Notes: generated by a model not told the origin, from the letters alone. A stretch of 64,000 nt of DNA from Pratylenchus scribneri (GCA_030063045.1 JAQSEB010000002.1:3100001-3164000); one strand, 5' to 3'. Shown: positions 23,268 to 37,960, counted from the first letter of the stretch. Numbers and translations: made by a program.

Positions 23268-26200
23268 TCATTCGCTGATTGCCCGATGTAATCTGGCCAA
23301 ATCATGTCTGGATTCCTCTGGACTGACATTCAGTGAGCAAAAAGGTGCTGGAGGACAATTCAGTCGATTTTGATCGACCAGAAATCCATCCAAAACTTGA
23401 ACGGCATCTGGCCGACCAATGACCCGAAGTGTTTGAAGCAAATCAAGCAGAGCGCGTTCAGAACCGGTATTCACGGCCTCCCACAATTCCAGAAGGCAAA
23501 GGGCAGGCATTGGCTGGGATCGGAGAAACTGAATGGATAAGGAAAGGATAAAAAAGATAAATTTAAAGGAAATTATGAAAGCATTCATTTATTATACTGA
23601 CCAGAATATGGCGATCCAGTCCAAGTTTTTCTGCCAATGCCTGCCAATTTCCTTCATTGACTTCCCCGGTCAACAAATTTGCCAATTCTCCGCGAATTTG
23701 GGGAGACAATTGGAAATGGCAAAAGGCTAACTGATTCAATGAGGCCGTGTCATTGTTGTCGAATGCACTGAACCGGGACAATTCCGAGTCTTCGCGGCCA
23801 ATTACCTGATGAGAAGTGAGAATGTAAAATATGAACAGAATTTTTTAAAAATATGACTACATTTTAAAGGTAATAAGAAAATACTGCTGGCATTTTGATT
23901 AATGGGTTACACTTCAATAATACACATATAAATCTAATTAAGTCGAAAAAAATTCTCAGTGAAGTTATTTTTTTAATTACCCACATTATACATCTACCCT
24001 ATACCGTATTCTTCCCTTCTACGCACCTTTTGTTGGTCTGCATCTTTGCAAAAACTGAGAACTTGTCTCTCGGCCATATTCCCCCTTTGATAGAGTACCA
24101 ATCGACCTTGGAGACATCGAGGCAATTTTGACCAATTTGGAGTAGCTGCAATGCCGGCAATATTCAGCTGAAAATGAAGACCATTTTGGGCGCACCAACG
24201 ATGCAACTCTTCGGGAATTTCCTGTAGATGTGTGAACAGTATAGCTAACTCGACTCGACTTTCCAAAAAAATGTACCAAATATTGACTCCCGCTAATCGG
24301 ATGCCATTCTCCGCTGGGAAACCCAATCTTTTCCAGACAGCAACAAAATTGACCATTCCTTTGGAGCAGAAAATTTTTGGCTTCGGCCAACAAAATTCCG
24401 CCTAGCCTTTGCCTTTCCTGTTGTCGAACACTTTCCATTGCCATTGCTGTTTCCGGTACACAATACACTCGAATTTGGGCCAATTCAACGGCACCCATTG
24501 GAACCGGATCATAGGCTGGCCGATCGAAATGGGAAGGTGGTGGAGGTTGACGTCCATTTGGGTGGTCGACAGAATGATTGGCCGGGGTCCAATAGGCACA
24601 AAGGTGAACCTATTTGTTAAGGCGATTAATCAATGGTCAAATTAAGGGAAGTTAAATTATTCAGGAAATCTAGAATTAAAAAAATTCGAGCGAATCGAAA
24701 AATTCATGATATATGGCCAATGGCCAGACATTTTTGAGCCATTGAATATTTTTAATTAAAAAGATTCCTTCTATTGTATGGAACTTATTTTAAAATTATG
24801 TACATTACTTGAAAAGGAATTATCAGAGAGTAATTCCGATTGCTTCCCTCCAGAAATTAGACTAAATTATTTACCCTTTTCTGTGCGGCAACATGGCTTC
24901 TCCTTTGTTTGCCAATCAACAAGAATCGACCCGATCTTCGCGTCAACAAATGCCATCGTTCCCTATCTATATGCAATCCAAATTCGCATCCATTTTCAAT
25001 GCCATCTTCCTCCCAACATTTGGTCCATTCTCCATTCTGTGGGTCTAATTGGGCCCAAACAGCAAAAAGCCAGCAATTCTCTTTGGGAAATAGGGAAGCG
25101 CAATGTTCAACGCTCAGGATCACGGGACGATCCAATTGGAGGGGCCGTTGATCGCATAGGCCAAATGTGACTGAACTGCTCAACCAGGTTTCGCCCTCTT
25201 CCAACGCCGGTCGATCGGCATGATCATCGGACACGGAGAGGAATAAAGTGCATGGCCCGGAGAGGAATGTGCCTTCGCCAATTAATAATGCGGCACCGCT
25301 TCGTTGGAGCTGTTTGTAAAATTGGATAAATATAAGAAATATGATTTTCCAAACACAAAAAATAATGCTTAACTTGAATTAATGACTATGCAAAGCCAAA
25401 GGGAAAAAGTGATGATACGGAATCAATTATAAGAAAAGGACTACTATCCCAAGTAAAACAATGGCTAATTCAATTGGGGTACTAATTGTTAGAAATTCTC
25501 GCATATTATTAATCATATTCAAATCACCTCAATACGTGTATTGTCCTTGCCAACTTCTACGGCCACAAATGTGGGGCTACCGCCATCCCCACCGTACATT
25601 TCGCCACCTCCTCCCATTGGTTGTGTCCCTGCCGAACTGGATCCCATTGAAAGGGCATATTCTGGGCCGGATGAATCTTCGGCAATTGATTCGATTGATG
25701 CAGCCACAGTTGTTTTGCCAAATTCCTCATATAATGTTGCATAATTATTCTCTTCATCACGAACGGCAATTGCACCAGAACAATGCCGAATGGAATGGCC
25801 TGTCCGATTTGATGAGCCCTGAGAAGAGGAGGAATATTCCGGCAACAATGCGACACGGGAACCTTGAATAGGAAAATTATTTTGAATGGCAATCAAATTG
25901 GTCATAAATAGTCAAATATGCATATGATTTAATAAATAATGGATTTGTTTAAAAGAAAACTAACCGGCTACATCTTGTTGCTGTCGATTTGTTCGGCTAT
26001 TTGCCCGAATTGGCCCACTAGCATATGGCTGGACTCCATCCGGATGCTGCATTCCTCCATTTCGACTCGGTGTCCAACTTCGAAGCGTATATGAATTGTT
26101 TGGACTATGCAGGAATGCGGCCATTCGGGCAGCAGATGTCGGTGGAGTGGACACAGTTGGATGCAGGGAAGCCATCAATGGAGTGCCTTGGCCCGGTTTT

Positions 26201-29200
26201 AGAGAGAAAAAACGAGAAATGGCAGCGGGTGTGGACATTGATGGGACTGGACCGGCTCCAAAATGAGCCGGCGATGGGCCAAGACTGTCCAACAATTTTT
26301 GATCCAACAAAACGGTTCTAACATTGCCCAATTCTGTGGAGGGAATTTTGAATAAGATAGATTTTTGATATTCAATTTATAATATATGAAACCTTCCCAA
26401 TTTCATTTGATTATGCTTGGAAAATAAAATTTCAACTGACCATCTTCGGCAGTTGCAGCCACCGCTGCTCCTGGAAAATAGAGTTTCTCCTCGCGATCAA
26501 GGAAAATTCCAGCTCCACAATGTGGCCCTTCGGCATCGTTCCTGTATTTTGCCGATTTCTTTTTGCCACTTTTTCGAGCACAAAATAGCATTGCGACCAA
26601 CAAAGCAACAATGAGGAGTAAAAAAGCAACGCAGCCGAGGGAAGCCAATGCCAACAATTGTGAATCGAACAAAGGACGGACAGCGGAGGCGGATTTAGCG
26701 GTGGAAGAGGAGGAGGATGAAATTGCCGGATTATGAAGAGGGATATTGGGCTGGGTGCCGGGCATGCAATGTGGTGGAATGGGAAGGGCGATGCCCCCAT
26801 CTTGAATTGAACAATTTCGCCACTGTTGACTTGGACCAAGACAGTCGATGCCACCATTTGCAGGGGCAGGGGCTGCGCATCTTGAAATGAAATTGTATTT
26901 TTAAAGAATGGGATATGGGATTCATTGAGGTTTGAAGATTGCTTGATCGATGTTTGTTTTACATGTAAAATTATATTGAACCGATTCAGAATTGTCCCAA
27001 TATTGCCCCAATTTCAAAAAAAAAAATAAAAAAAATTATTCCCTTTAATGCGTCGTAATAATAAATAAATGCCTTTTTTCCACTCAACAATACTGTACTT
27101 CATTCAAATGTTTTGCTTACTCTCTTCTCCTTTCCCTCTGACATTGATGGTCACATTGACGTGCCCATTGGCTCCATTGAGTCCAGGATCCATCCAATCG
27201 GCATCCATGCCCGCATTCTCTGAATTCTTCGGCCCCGCCTTCGCAATTTTGTCCGCCATTCAATGGAGCTGGATTATTACAGATCCTCGTCCTTCTTTGC
27301 CGAGGTAATACCCGTTGTACAGCATCAATATCGCCCCGGACCATTGCCAATTGGGATTGAAGCACAGGGCATGAATCGAGCAGAAGTGAATTGGCACCCG
27401 AGGCGCATTCTCCCTCCCAGTCGGTCCAAGGGGACCAATCTCCGTCAACTTAATGGAAAATGAATGAAAATGTAGGATTATAATTCATTTGAAGGTAAAT
27501 ATATCCCCAACTTATTCCTTATGATATTTTTAGTAGCCCAACTTTTTAACAAGTGAAAATAGGTATGTTTTTCCCTTTTGTTCCAGCGCTGTCATTCCTT
27601 CAAATGGAAGGAATACCATTTTGAATGGAATCCATCACCAAATGTTATACCCAAATAGCGCGCCAATCATTTTGCGCGGCATTTTAGCCAAATGAGAAAA
27701 AAATCCATCTGCCTACCTCGCTTGCGCAATTCAGCGCCGGGAATAACATTTTCCCCTTTTATTCTCGATGGAAATCAAATGGCATTCCTCTATCTTTTCC
27801 CTTTTTAACTGACCGCTATTCCCAATTGCGCAATTTTTTTTAGATGAATGAAACTTTCTATATGTCGTAAAAATGAGTAGATTTCTTTTTTATTCCTTTG
27901 ATACCCAAATAAAGGGATTGAAATTTAGACATTGAAGTTGAGCTAGAATGTTGAATGTTTATTGGAAATTAAAGATAGATTTACTGTTGGCTACTATATA
28001 TTACTAATTACTATAATTTTATTCAAATAGTAATACTTTCATGTGCTTACCGTATACTTGAATTTCGGCTGTTTCCGTGAACCTTCTATTTGCTGGATTC
28101 CTTGCTTCGCAACTGTAATTCCCTGAATCGTTTAGTCGGGTCGCCGACAAAATTAGACTGTTATCGCCAGCCAAAATCAAATTTTGATGGGCCCCACGGG
28201 AATCTTCAGCCATTGGGCCAGGTAAATGCAATTGTTGACCATCCTTGTGCCAAAATACCTCAAAATATGAATGACATTAATTTCATATCCAATTACATTC
28301 CTCTAATATATTTTGAAGCCAAAATAATTATTAAATTGTTTTTCCCTTCCATTCTTTACCTCCGGTTTTGGGTCGCCATCCGGTGGATGGCATTGCAATT
28401 GAACAGTGCTTCCTTCATGAACTCGTTGGGCAATCGGCACTTTGTGGAAATGTTTACGTAAATCTGCAAAAATAAAATATTTAAATTTAGTAAAAACCGG
28501 CAAAATTTATTTTCCCCAATGAATTATTTTTTCCATATGCCATTCAAATTTATGTGCAGTGGATTTGTTAAGGAAAGGGAACAGCGCTTGGGATTATCCC
28601 CTAAAATGCTAAATGCCCTCTTTCGAGCAGTATTGGGCCTTGACCTTTTGTGCCAAACCAAAAAGCCGGAAAATAGAGCAAAACAAATAGACAAAATACA
28701 ATAAGAATTAAGAAGGAACGAATTTGGATGGAAGGTTAAATGGAGAAGAATGGAAGGAGGAAATGTTTAATCAATTATTTTTTTCCTGTTTTTACATAGC
28801 TGGTAATAATTTCCCCATTTTTTATAAATTTCAAAATTTTTAGTATAATTTTTCCATCCCGTTCCCTTAAAATTCCATTTAAGTAGCTTCTCATTTTGGC
28901 TCTATCCTTTATATTCTCCCCCTTTTGTTCATATTTCCCTCTATTCTTCCGCTTTATTCCGTCCGCCTCATTAGCCTTCTCGACTATTGTGGCCAACCGA
29001 AATGGACTTCTTTGCGCCATTTTGTGCCCAATCAAATTCCCCCTTCATCGATTCAGTCGGCCAAATCCAAGCCCGGGATTTGGAGTGGCTTTTTCCTTTC
29101 GGCCCGTTTTAGCAAATTTTCCGCCTAATTTTTCAAGTGCCTACTGCGGATTTGCGGAATATCTTTATAGCGAAAAGAAGGAATTTGGAGCGCAGTCCCG

Positions 29201-32200
29201 AAATCAATAAATTCTAGAAAATAAGTTTGGTGACGGTTCTGATGGAAAATTAGGCGAGCATGCCAATTGAACGAATGGAATTAGTTAAAATAAAATTATC
29301 AAAAATACCGAAAAATTATTTTTTTATCAAATTTATTATAATTTTAAGCTAATTTGACTCATTTTTCGCAAATGCTCACGCTTCCATATATTTCAATGAG
29401 GAAATTAATCATCTAATATTCTAGGAAAATTTGCCCCCTTTTATTTATACCAAGAAAATGATTGCCAATAAATTTAAAAAAAGGGCCAAATTTATTATAT
29501 TATACAATCAGATTAAATTTTAAAATTTTATTTTCCACTTCTATCCAGGTATTACTCTTCATAAAAATTCACAAGAGTCAGCTTTAATTCTGGGGATGTG
29601 AAGGGCACAAAATGTTCATGTGAAAATTTGATTATTTTAGACTGATTTAATTCGGTTTAACACCCCTTTTTCATTTCTCAAACTTCATTTCCTCTCCATT
29701 TTGCCGCTCTTCCATTTTCTTTTCCGTTCTATAATCCAAATTCCCATTTCCTCCTTTTAATCCTATCATTTAATTCCTCACGCTAAAAGGGCCAATGTCC
29801 CTTTCTCTCTATTTGGCTCCACTTTTCTTCCCTTCTTTGGCATGAATGGTCCTTTGGATTGGAAAGGAAGGAGACTGGCTAATCAAATTTTGGCTAGGAA
29901 GCCAACCACCGGCGAATGGATGGATTTGCGATGGTGGGGAATTACGGAAATTGGGAATTTTGGTGGGCCAACTACCACAAAGGGAAGGGGAAATACCCCG
30001 TGGGGGATGTTTTGACCAATAGCGAAGAAAAAGGGCCATCTAATTGTGCAAATTTGCATGTGGCCTCATTTTTGAAAGGAGGCCAACATTAGTGAGAAGG
30101 GGGGTCAAGTTTTGGGGAATTAAATGGGCAAAACAAAAAGGAATTAATAGTGGATTTTAAAGAGAAAGAGAACACGAAAACAATGTTTTGAAATGTTTAG
30201 TTTAGGAAGCGGATAGCTATGGCTGATTAGAATACAGATGGAATATACATAGAATTGAGCCATCAAAGAGGGGTAAATTATCTTAATTTTATAATTTACA
30301 AAATAAATAAGAAAAAATTTTTAAAATGAGCCTTTTCCTTTAAAGATAGGAAAATAAAAATATAATAGACTCAGATTAAGAGGAAAAGCAGTGGCATTCC
30401 TTTTTTGTTGGAGATCTACCATTAACCTTTTTCAATATAAAAACCCCTTCTATTTGTGTATTTCATTTTACAATTTTTAATATTTCCCCTAATTTAAATC
30501 CTTCCCATCTTCTCGGAATATTTGCTTTTCTTTTTTACAATTGGCGCTAAAAAGACCCGCGCCGGTTTGGTTGATGGTGGCCAATGGCCGAATGGCAGAA
30601 TGATGGGTTGACTGGGCCAGAGTACGGCGGCATTTGGCCTATTTGAAAGGGAGGAAATCGGCCAAAAGGTCACAAAAGTTGATGCCCAGTCCAATTGAAG
30701 TAGCAGCAGAAGCCACCGTCCGATGCCAGCAGAAGAAGATGGAAATGGGTAACGAATCAAAGGAATCCATCAAAAGTGAATAATGCCAATGGCTTGAAGG
30801 GTGTCATCTTAAGTAAATTTAATCCCTCACCCATTCCGCCGCTTAAAAATTTTCTGGCCAAATTTAATCCTTGCCGGCAAATTTCCCATCATTTTCGGGG
30901 AAAGGGGATTGGTTAGGTAAAGAAGAAAATTAAGGAAAAAGAATACGATATTTTATAATATTGAGATTTTACGATTTAAATTGAAAAGCCTCCGAAAATA
31001 TTCATTCAATTCAATGCAATTTGCCCCCCAAAACCAATATCCTCAAATTCATAAGAGGTGGCCATATTGGCCAAGAATGCGCAAATATATCCCCCCTAAA
31101 AGCCATGATAGTCCTCCTTTCCCTTTTCTTTGCCTAATAAAAGGGCCTTCTGCTTCCAGGTGGTCCCTTCATATTCGCCACGCAATCCTGCGAACTTGAT
31201 CCCTCTTCCCAATTTCCCTTTTATTATTGGTCCAAATATGCTTACTCCTCCACAAAATGGGTCATTGGGGTCCTTCAGAATTTGAGTCAATAAGAAGCCC
31301 AATTTCAAGCCAATTTCGACCCCTTCAAATTTGCATTTTTCCCTCCATTCCCGATGCCTCATTGCCTTCACAAAATGTCCCATGGAATGTCCCCTCCACC
31401 ACTTTTGGTGGGCAAACATTGTCCCCTTTGGGGATTACATCCTCCATCCACACAATTCGGGTATTTTGACTCCAAAATGGCAGCACTATTAATTCCCGGG
31501 GTCCAATGACTTCTTATCTTTGTCCAAAATCTTTTGATGGGATGGTCCCATACACATTGGTCATTTTTGGAGGGGAATATGGAATTGCGCAATGCATCCG
31601 AAAAATGATGGAAAAGAATTGGCATGAAAGGAAAGGGACAAATTTTTGGATGAATGAATGGAAAATATGGAAGACAGATTTCTTTTAGTTTAATGAAGGC
31701 TCATTATTTAATTCCAAACCGTGGTTTATTAAAAAAAGTAAAAAAGCAATTTAATTACTCTAATTGTGTTAATATTAATTTAATCCAAAAATGGTTGCTA
31801 TTCACTTTTGAAGCATTTTGCTAATTTTTGAATTGGCAAATATTTGAATTCCCATTAAAAATTCGACCACAGAATAGCCATTCTTCCTATTTCCCCCATT
31901 TTTATACTAATGACCACAAGTCGCGCGATCCCCCACCCCCTTCCCAAACGCATTCGGTCTTTTCCCTTCACAAATGTCCAATTCCCTTCTTTTGAATTTC
32001 CCATCGAAAAATTTGTTGGATTGGTCCCATGAGGGTCATTTTTTGCCATTCTAGGCAAAATGGGAAAGAATTGCGAGATTTTGAAATGAAAAGTCGCCCG
32101 CGAAGCAAAAGAGGACATTTGAAGGGAAGAAGAATTTCCGCCATCGCCCATTGGTCATTCTGTTGCCGAGAGGATCCTCTCTTTTCATTGTTTTTGATGG

Positions 32201-35200
32201 TCATCCAATTTGCCGCCATCAAAAAGAGAGCAAATGTTTCGGAGTGGAATACGGTGGAAATGGGCACAAATATTTGAGAAGCCCCAAGGGAAAATTGTGA
32301 TTAATTAATTTTGCATTTTGACCAAATGAATATAGCCGAAGTTTAATTCAAATCAGAATTTGATGAACTAGGAAAAATCATATAAAATTTAAGTTAAAAA
32401 TGATTCCCAAACTGATTCATTCAAAGAGAAAATTCAGTTTTATACACAATTTCCCTAGCAAACAATGGCCTGCTGCGGGGAAGTCCGTTTTTCCCCATTT
32501 CCAATGTTGCTCAATTTAATGTGGTCAAAACACAATATATTTATAATGATGATGCACTGTATTAGCTTGGGCAGATGTGCCGAATTAATTGGACGACATT
32601 GGCCCAAAAATGGAGGGGAAAGTGTGCCAATAAAGGGGTAGGAAATTTTTTGGTGCTTCCGGTGGCCAAATTAACGTTCCCAATGGAGTAAACCTAATAA
32701 ATTTATGGGAGGAGAAATTGGTGAATGGAAATTTTGAAAAATCTTTTTATTATTAAAACCCCATTCATTTTCTTTTCTATTTTCCATTTTCCCGAAAAAT
32801 TAGCTATTTTCTTCATGCATTGACCAAAAAGTTGCCTTCGCAGCAAAAAATATCAATCATTGGAAAAGATAACCGCATCGAGTTTGGGACAAAAAGCAGC
32901 AAAATAAATGGAAATAAATCATCCAACTCCTTCACCAATCTTCGTCCTTCCCCCTTTTCTTCCACCTATTCCTTCCCTTCCGAACGACCTTCCACCAAAC
33001 CCATCCACATATCCCCCAAACCGAATTTGCAAGGAACGTATTTTACCCCCGATTTGTACACAACCACCACCACAATATTGTTTCCCCGGAGGTGGTGTGG
33101 GAATGGTATGGAAGGGAATTGGAATTGGAGTTGGATGGAGCAACTAGTGGAAGAAATAATATTAATATTATTATAAAAGCGGAAAAAGAATATATATGTG
33201 GGAAGAAATGAAGCAGACGTAATGGCACGATTGAGAGGAAATTTTGAGAATTAAGCGCAAATAAAAAAAAAGATGACAATTTGAATGGAAGCGCATTTTT
33301 CTAGAAGATATTTGTTTAAATTGTTAGCATTAAATCTGAATTAAGCGGCAAATTTTTCATTCTAAAATTCTCCAAATTTTTCTTTCCTTTACCCTGTAAA
33401 CTAGATTGAATCTTTGGCCTGCACTCATAAATTCCATATTCTTTTTTTTCAGCTCAATTTGTTACCAAACTAAATTATGCATATGTCTCAATATTTCGGT
33501 TCATTTCACTTTTGTTGGAGGCCAAAACCAAATTTACCAAAAGAAAACATTCCTAAATAATGGCATATTTTACTTGTTCGAGGGAATTTTATTAACCGCG
33601 CTCTTTCCAATTAATTAAATATTTTTACAATGGATTGAATAAATAAAAGATTTGAGACAAATTAAATTAAAATAATTTTCACATTCAAAATGGACTCACA
33701 TGCCAGCCGAATTCTGGCCGTCTCCGATCGAATTGCTCCCATCGATGGCGCATTCGAAGTAGCCATTGTCGTATTGAGTGCCATTTTTGTCGATGTGGAT
33801 GGGCCCAATCCATTATCCCCTTCTTCTTCATCTTCCTCATCTTCTTCATCCTCACTATCATCCTCCTCTTTGTTCTCCCTAAATTTGTGGACAATCTCAT
33901 TGGCCAATTCGTCATTCCCTTCGATTCCCTCGCCATTGAATGCCCAACATTGGCACGCAAATTCGCCTAAATCCGCCAGCCAAGCATCCAATTCGGCACG
34001 TTGTATTTCTGCATGGGCTCGTAGAGTTGGTTTTCCACTGGTCGGATCCAATCCTTGTTCAAGACGGACACGGCTGCTCTGATCCAACTGTTTAATGTAT
34101 ATTTAATTAGATGATAATTTTGCAAATTTTCCTTATTCATTTCCTTCCCTTCCCTTTCATTTCATTTTATATTTTCATCTATTTTAGGCCACAAATTCAC
34201 CATAATAATTGATGATAAGAGCCAAATGGGTTCCCACACTCAATGTTTACCTATTAATATTGAAATCGGCTGGCACCCCAAACCAAAATTTTATTTGCTG
34301 ACCCGTGCCCGATGGCAGGGCCCTATCAAAAGGAAAGTAAAACCCTTTGAATGAAGGAACTACAAATGGAATTTAGGAGATTGAAATGGCCGAAGGCACA
34401 CTTCGATATCATCAACATTAATCAGTTGTCCTTAAAATTTGATATTTGTTATTTGAATTGGAATTCCTTTCGAAAGGTCACCCAATTTGTATGTCCATGA
34501 AATGAGTTTAAATTAATATATCTATTATAAATTCACAATTCCATTCACATACTGCCGCCAATTTTGGAAATGGTCTTCAAAAAAAGGCAAAATGAAGAGG
34601 GTTGAGGGGATAATCTCCCGCCGAGGAAGCAATATGGACTAAAGGTTGACCGCATAGCAACGGTCAAAAAGCCCGTCAAAAATTGTGCGGAAATATGAGG
34701 AAAGGCGCTATGCTCTTTTGGCCTTTTTCGGTCTCGCCATTTACTCGACCCATTTTTGTAGTTTTATAAACCAAATTGACCTGCAGCTCTAATTAATGGG
34801 AGGGAGGACAGAGGAAGGATGCAAAATTGACTTTATCGCCTTTTTGCGAATAAATAAAAATCAAAGATTGAAGGAAAAAATTCTAATTTGGGTCTTGTGT
34901 TGTAAAGAATTGGAAAAATTGATCTTAATTGCGAGATTAAAAGTGGTTGGCCGGAAATGGCCCTGAGGCAATTAGATGCAATGATTTTATATTTTGAGGG
35001 GGGAAATGGACGGCGATTATTCAAAGGGATGAAAGGATACAAGGCACATCTGCCACTATGCACCTTGAAAAAACGCCCCGCTGGGAACCATCAAACATTT
35101 CCCCATTTTTTGTTTTTCATCTTTGAATCTGAATTTTGAACTCACCCATTTTGAATTGCATTTCACCCGAATTTGGGCAGCATTAAGCGCTGTACAGCTC

Positions 35201-35297
35201 AGATGGGCCGGTCTTGAACGGACAATCCACTCGGATTGAGGATGTTCCACGAATCGAATCATTGAGAATTGATGTTGAGGGGAATGATCAGGCATTA
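23268..35297 (-). CDS. unc-5: Netrin receptor UNC-5 (5' end incomplete)
   Basis: Receptor for UNC-6/netrin that mediates repulsive guidance of axons and cells. Domains in order on the - strand: first Ig domain in two exons (35146-35297, PAHLSCTALNAAQIRVKCNS; 33700-34087, GEFACQCWAFNG); second Ig domain (28360-28463, YLRKHFHKVPIAQRVHEGST, and about 28035-28260, NDSGNYSCEARNPANRRF). Two thrombospondin repeats follow (about 26860-27455, GDWSPWTDW and DGSWTQWSQWARQC), then TM LLALASLGCVAFLLLIVALL (about 26600-26690). The cytoplasmic part has the NNYATLYEEFG tyrosine motif (about 25740), ZU5 (about 24850-25310), UPA (about 24130-24480, QIRVYCVPETAMAMESV) and the death domain (23268-23800), with stop at 23268-23270. 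Introns are unusually long for this window, up to 5.2 kb (28464-33699). The exon at 35297 begins inside a codon, so the signal-peptide exon lies farther upstream and was not found. The first Ig domain carries an acidic insertion. Confidence 0.93.
28464..33699 (-). other. 5.2 kb intron of unc-5 within the ectodomain
   Basis: Bounded by a donor GTGAGT (at 33694-33699) after the second exon of Ig1 and an acceptor TTTGCAG just before LRKHFHKV. Several open frames of 60-110 codons occur inside on both strands, but they have no recognisable domain, no matching splice sites and a composition like non-coding DNA (runs of TTTGGCC, GGAAT). I see no nested gene. Confidence 0.65.
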
Positions 35298-36471
35298 CTG
35301 TAAGAGGAAAGGATTATTTTAGAAGAAATTAAATGGAATGAATGAAGCGATTTAATGGTTTAAATTTGCCTTGAATAGAAAGGAAATTGACGCGTATATA
35401 TTTGGGTAAAAATAAAAAGACAAAGAAATTGGCCAATATATCTTTCTAAACCTAATTGAAAAATTAGGCATGTAACAATTCTAACGCATTTTAGGAAGAT
35501 ATGAAAGAAAAGTTAATTTTGGCAGAATGAAAATCGGAGAATGTTTTGGATTATGAGTGGCATTTCGCCTTTTCATTTGCTCTTTTGCGGTCAGCCAACG
35601 AATAGAGCTGATAAGTGGAACTATTGCAAGTGGCAGCCGCAATTTTGATGAAGATGATCGAGCGGAGAAAGGGTGCGTCCCTTTCATTTTTGCTTTATCG
35701 GCCAAGTTGAGTCAGCCGAAAGAAGGAGGGTTAGCCTTTTGGGTGAAAAAGGGAGGGGAAAGGAGCTGAATATTCCTCCATTGACCGGGGACTGGTGCTG
35801 CCGGGGAAATGGGAAGAAGAATGGAAAGAAGGGAGAAATGGACGGGCGGCATTCCCCCTCGGCGATGACCGAAAGAGGGCGGGGCAAAAAAGTGCAAGCA
35901 ACAATCCGCGGACGATGGGAAATCGAGGGGAATGAATATTTTTATACAGGGACAATCCTGGATTTTGTTATTTGCCAAGAGAATTTTTCTATTACCGACC
36001 ATTTTTGAAAACATTTGTTGCCAAATTCATTTAAGAGAGAATTTGGCTAGACCAAAAGTTGCTTTGGCCCAAAATGCCTTGTGAAGAAGCAAGAAAAGGC
36101 ATTTTCTGCTGCTGGAGGGGAATGATGCAAATGGAGGGAATGGTCCAAAAGAAGCATTTTGGCAGGATTATGTTTGGAGACGAAAATGGGGACAATTGGC
36201 AATTGAGTGGCCGGGCAATGGAGGGGCAAATGAAAGGAATGGAAAGGGCAGGAGGGGGTGGGGGTGCTAGCCGGGGGAAGGCCATAAATCAGTCAACGGG
36301 CCTAGAGTTTTGGGCAAAATCGAGGGGACAATCCCCTTTGGAGCTAGGAGAGATTTATGCATCCTCGGGGGCAAAGCAAAATGTTATTCTAAGGGTGAAT
36401 GGGACTAACTCGAAAATGGACACAGGAAGGAAAGTGGCCGGCGCCCACCGATCAATCAGTACCCAAACCTT

Positions 36472-36491
36472 GGGGGGGGGGGGGGGGGGGG
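36472..36491 (+). repeat. Poly-G tract, 20 bases
   Basis: An uninterrupted run of about 20 G on the + strand. Such monoguanine tracts are common in some nematode genomes and can form G-quadruplexes. It sits upstream of unc-5 in non-coding sequence. Confidence 0.9.
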
Positions 36492-37960
36492 TGGACAAAA
36501 AGGTGGACAGCCAGCGAAGGAATTGAAAAAAGCCACTGAGACAAAAACATCATTTGAAAGCCATTTGGCCAATAGGAGGAACAAAATTACATGGCATAAA
36601 TTTACTTTAGCAAATATTTTATTAAAAATTTGCCACTTCATTCATTTCTCCTGATTTATATAGGTTTCTTACCTCGCCGCCAATATTCTCATAATTAATT
36701 TGGTCGCGCACATGGGAATATGGGATGATGCGCAATGGAAATATTCACCTCCCATTTTACGTTCCAAATTTCACTTTAAAATGTGAGAAAATTGGATAAA
36801 AATGGAGTGCGCATTTCTATTCTCCAAAGTGAAGCTTTTGTTAAATGTTTTTGAAAGCAGCTGCCATCATTTTATTCCACCCCAAAATCTCCCGGAAAAT
36901 CTTGTTGTCCCACCAAACACCAATCATTAATTCTTGTGGGCAAATACGAAAAAATCGCCAGCCGCTACATAAATCCATTGGCCGTAAAATGCCGCTGGAT
37001 CCAAGGGAAAATGTCGGTGAATTTGTGCTAGAACTTTTTATTATCGGCAAAAACAACGCCGCCAATTCCCCTTCTCCCCCATTCCGCTGGGGCAGCGGCA
37101 ATTAGCTCTTTGAAGACTCTTTAAGCTGTCCGGCTGGCAGCAAAAGTTCGGAGGGAAGAAAGGATTGGGGACAATTGGGGAATTAACTTGACGGGGATTG
37201 AAAATGGGAAGAGGGTGGGTGGGAATGGGAATGAATTGTGCAATGCAATCGGATGAAAGGGGATCAAAGACACAGGATTGTCCATCGGATCGGTGGTGGC
37301 GGCCTCATAAAAATAAAAATCCTCCAAAATTCCGTTTTGAGAGAAAATGAAATGGTGGAAAGTCACTTTATTATTCGATTATTGGGGGAAAATGCTTTTG
37401 GGTGGTCTATTAATTTTGGAAAATGGTCAATGATTTCGAATTGCGTGCGACATTCTCAATATTGAATATGATTTCAATTTAATGGCTTTTCTTATTTACT
37501 AGAGAAATAGTGAAAATTGTCAGCTTTATAAAAGGGACAAAGATCAAAATAAATTTAATGGTCATTTTTGGCAAAGAAAACATGCAAATTTTGGAAGATG
37601 CCTGGGGATAGCTCAAATTACAAATGGCGACCGTGTGAATTGGAGTCGACCAAAAATTGGACATTTTTGGACAAGAAAATGGAAGGAAATGAAAGAAAAG
37701 AGGAATATAAGTGAAAATTGGGTACCAAATTGGACAATGAAACAATATTTTGGAGAGAAATTGGCCGGAAAAACAGAAAGATGGTAGATGGGACAGAGTG
37801 ACTGATTGGAAATATTAAATTGAGGAGAAAAACCATCATGGGGATCCACTTATTCCGGTTTGTGCACCCTAGGACAATTTTATACAATAAAAAAAGAAAT
37901 TAATAAATTGGGACAATAAATTATGGTATTTGTTAATCTTTTCCGTATTTGTTTTTATAC

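Noticed and set aside
24019..24356. Two long overlapping - strand frames over the unc-5 UPA domain
   Set aside because: They are two exons in different frames joined across a short intron (donor GTACAT, acceptor CTACAG). Each unspliced frame alone loses the UPA similarity halfway.
29000..33300. Possible nested genes in the long unc-5 intron
   Set aside because: The open frames are short, low in complexity (Pro/Ser/Phe runs) and mirrored on the opposite strand. No splice-linked exons could be assembled.
33690..34082. Ser-rich + strand open frame of 130 codons
   Set aside because: It is the antisense shadow of the UNC-5 Ig1 exon; the Ser run is the complement of the Asp/Glu codons.
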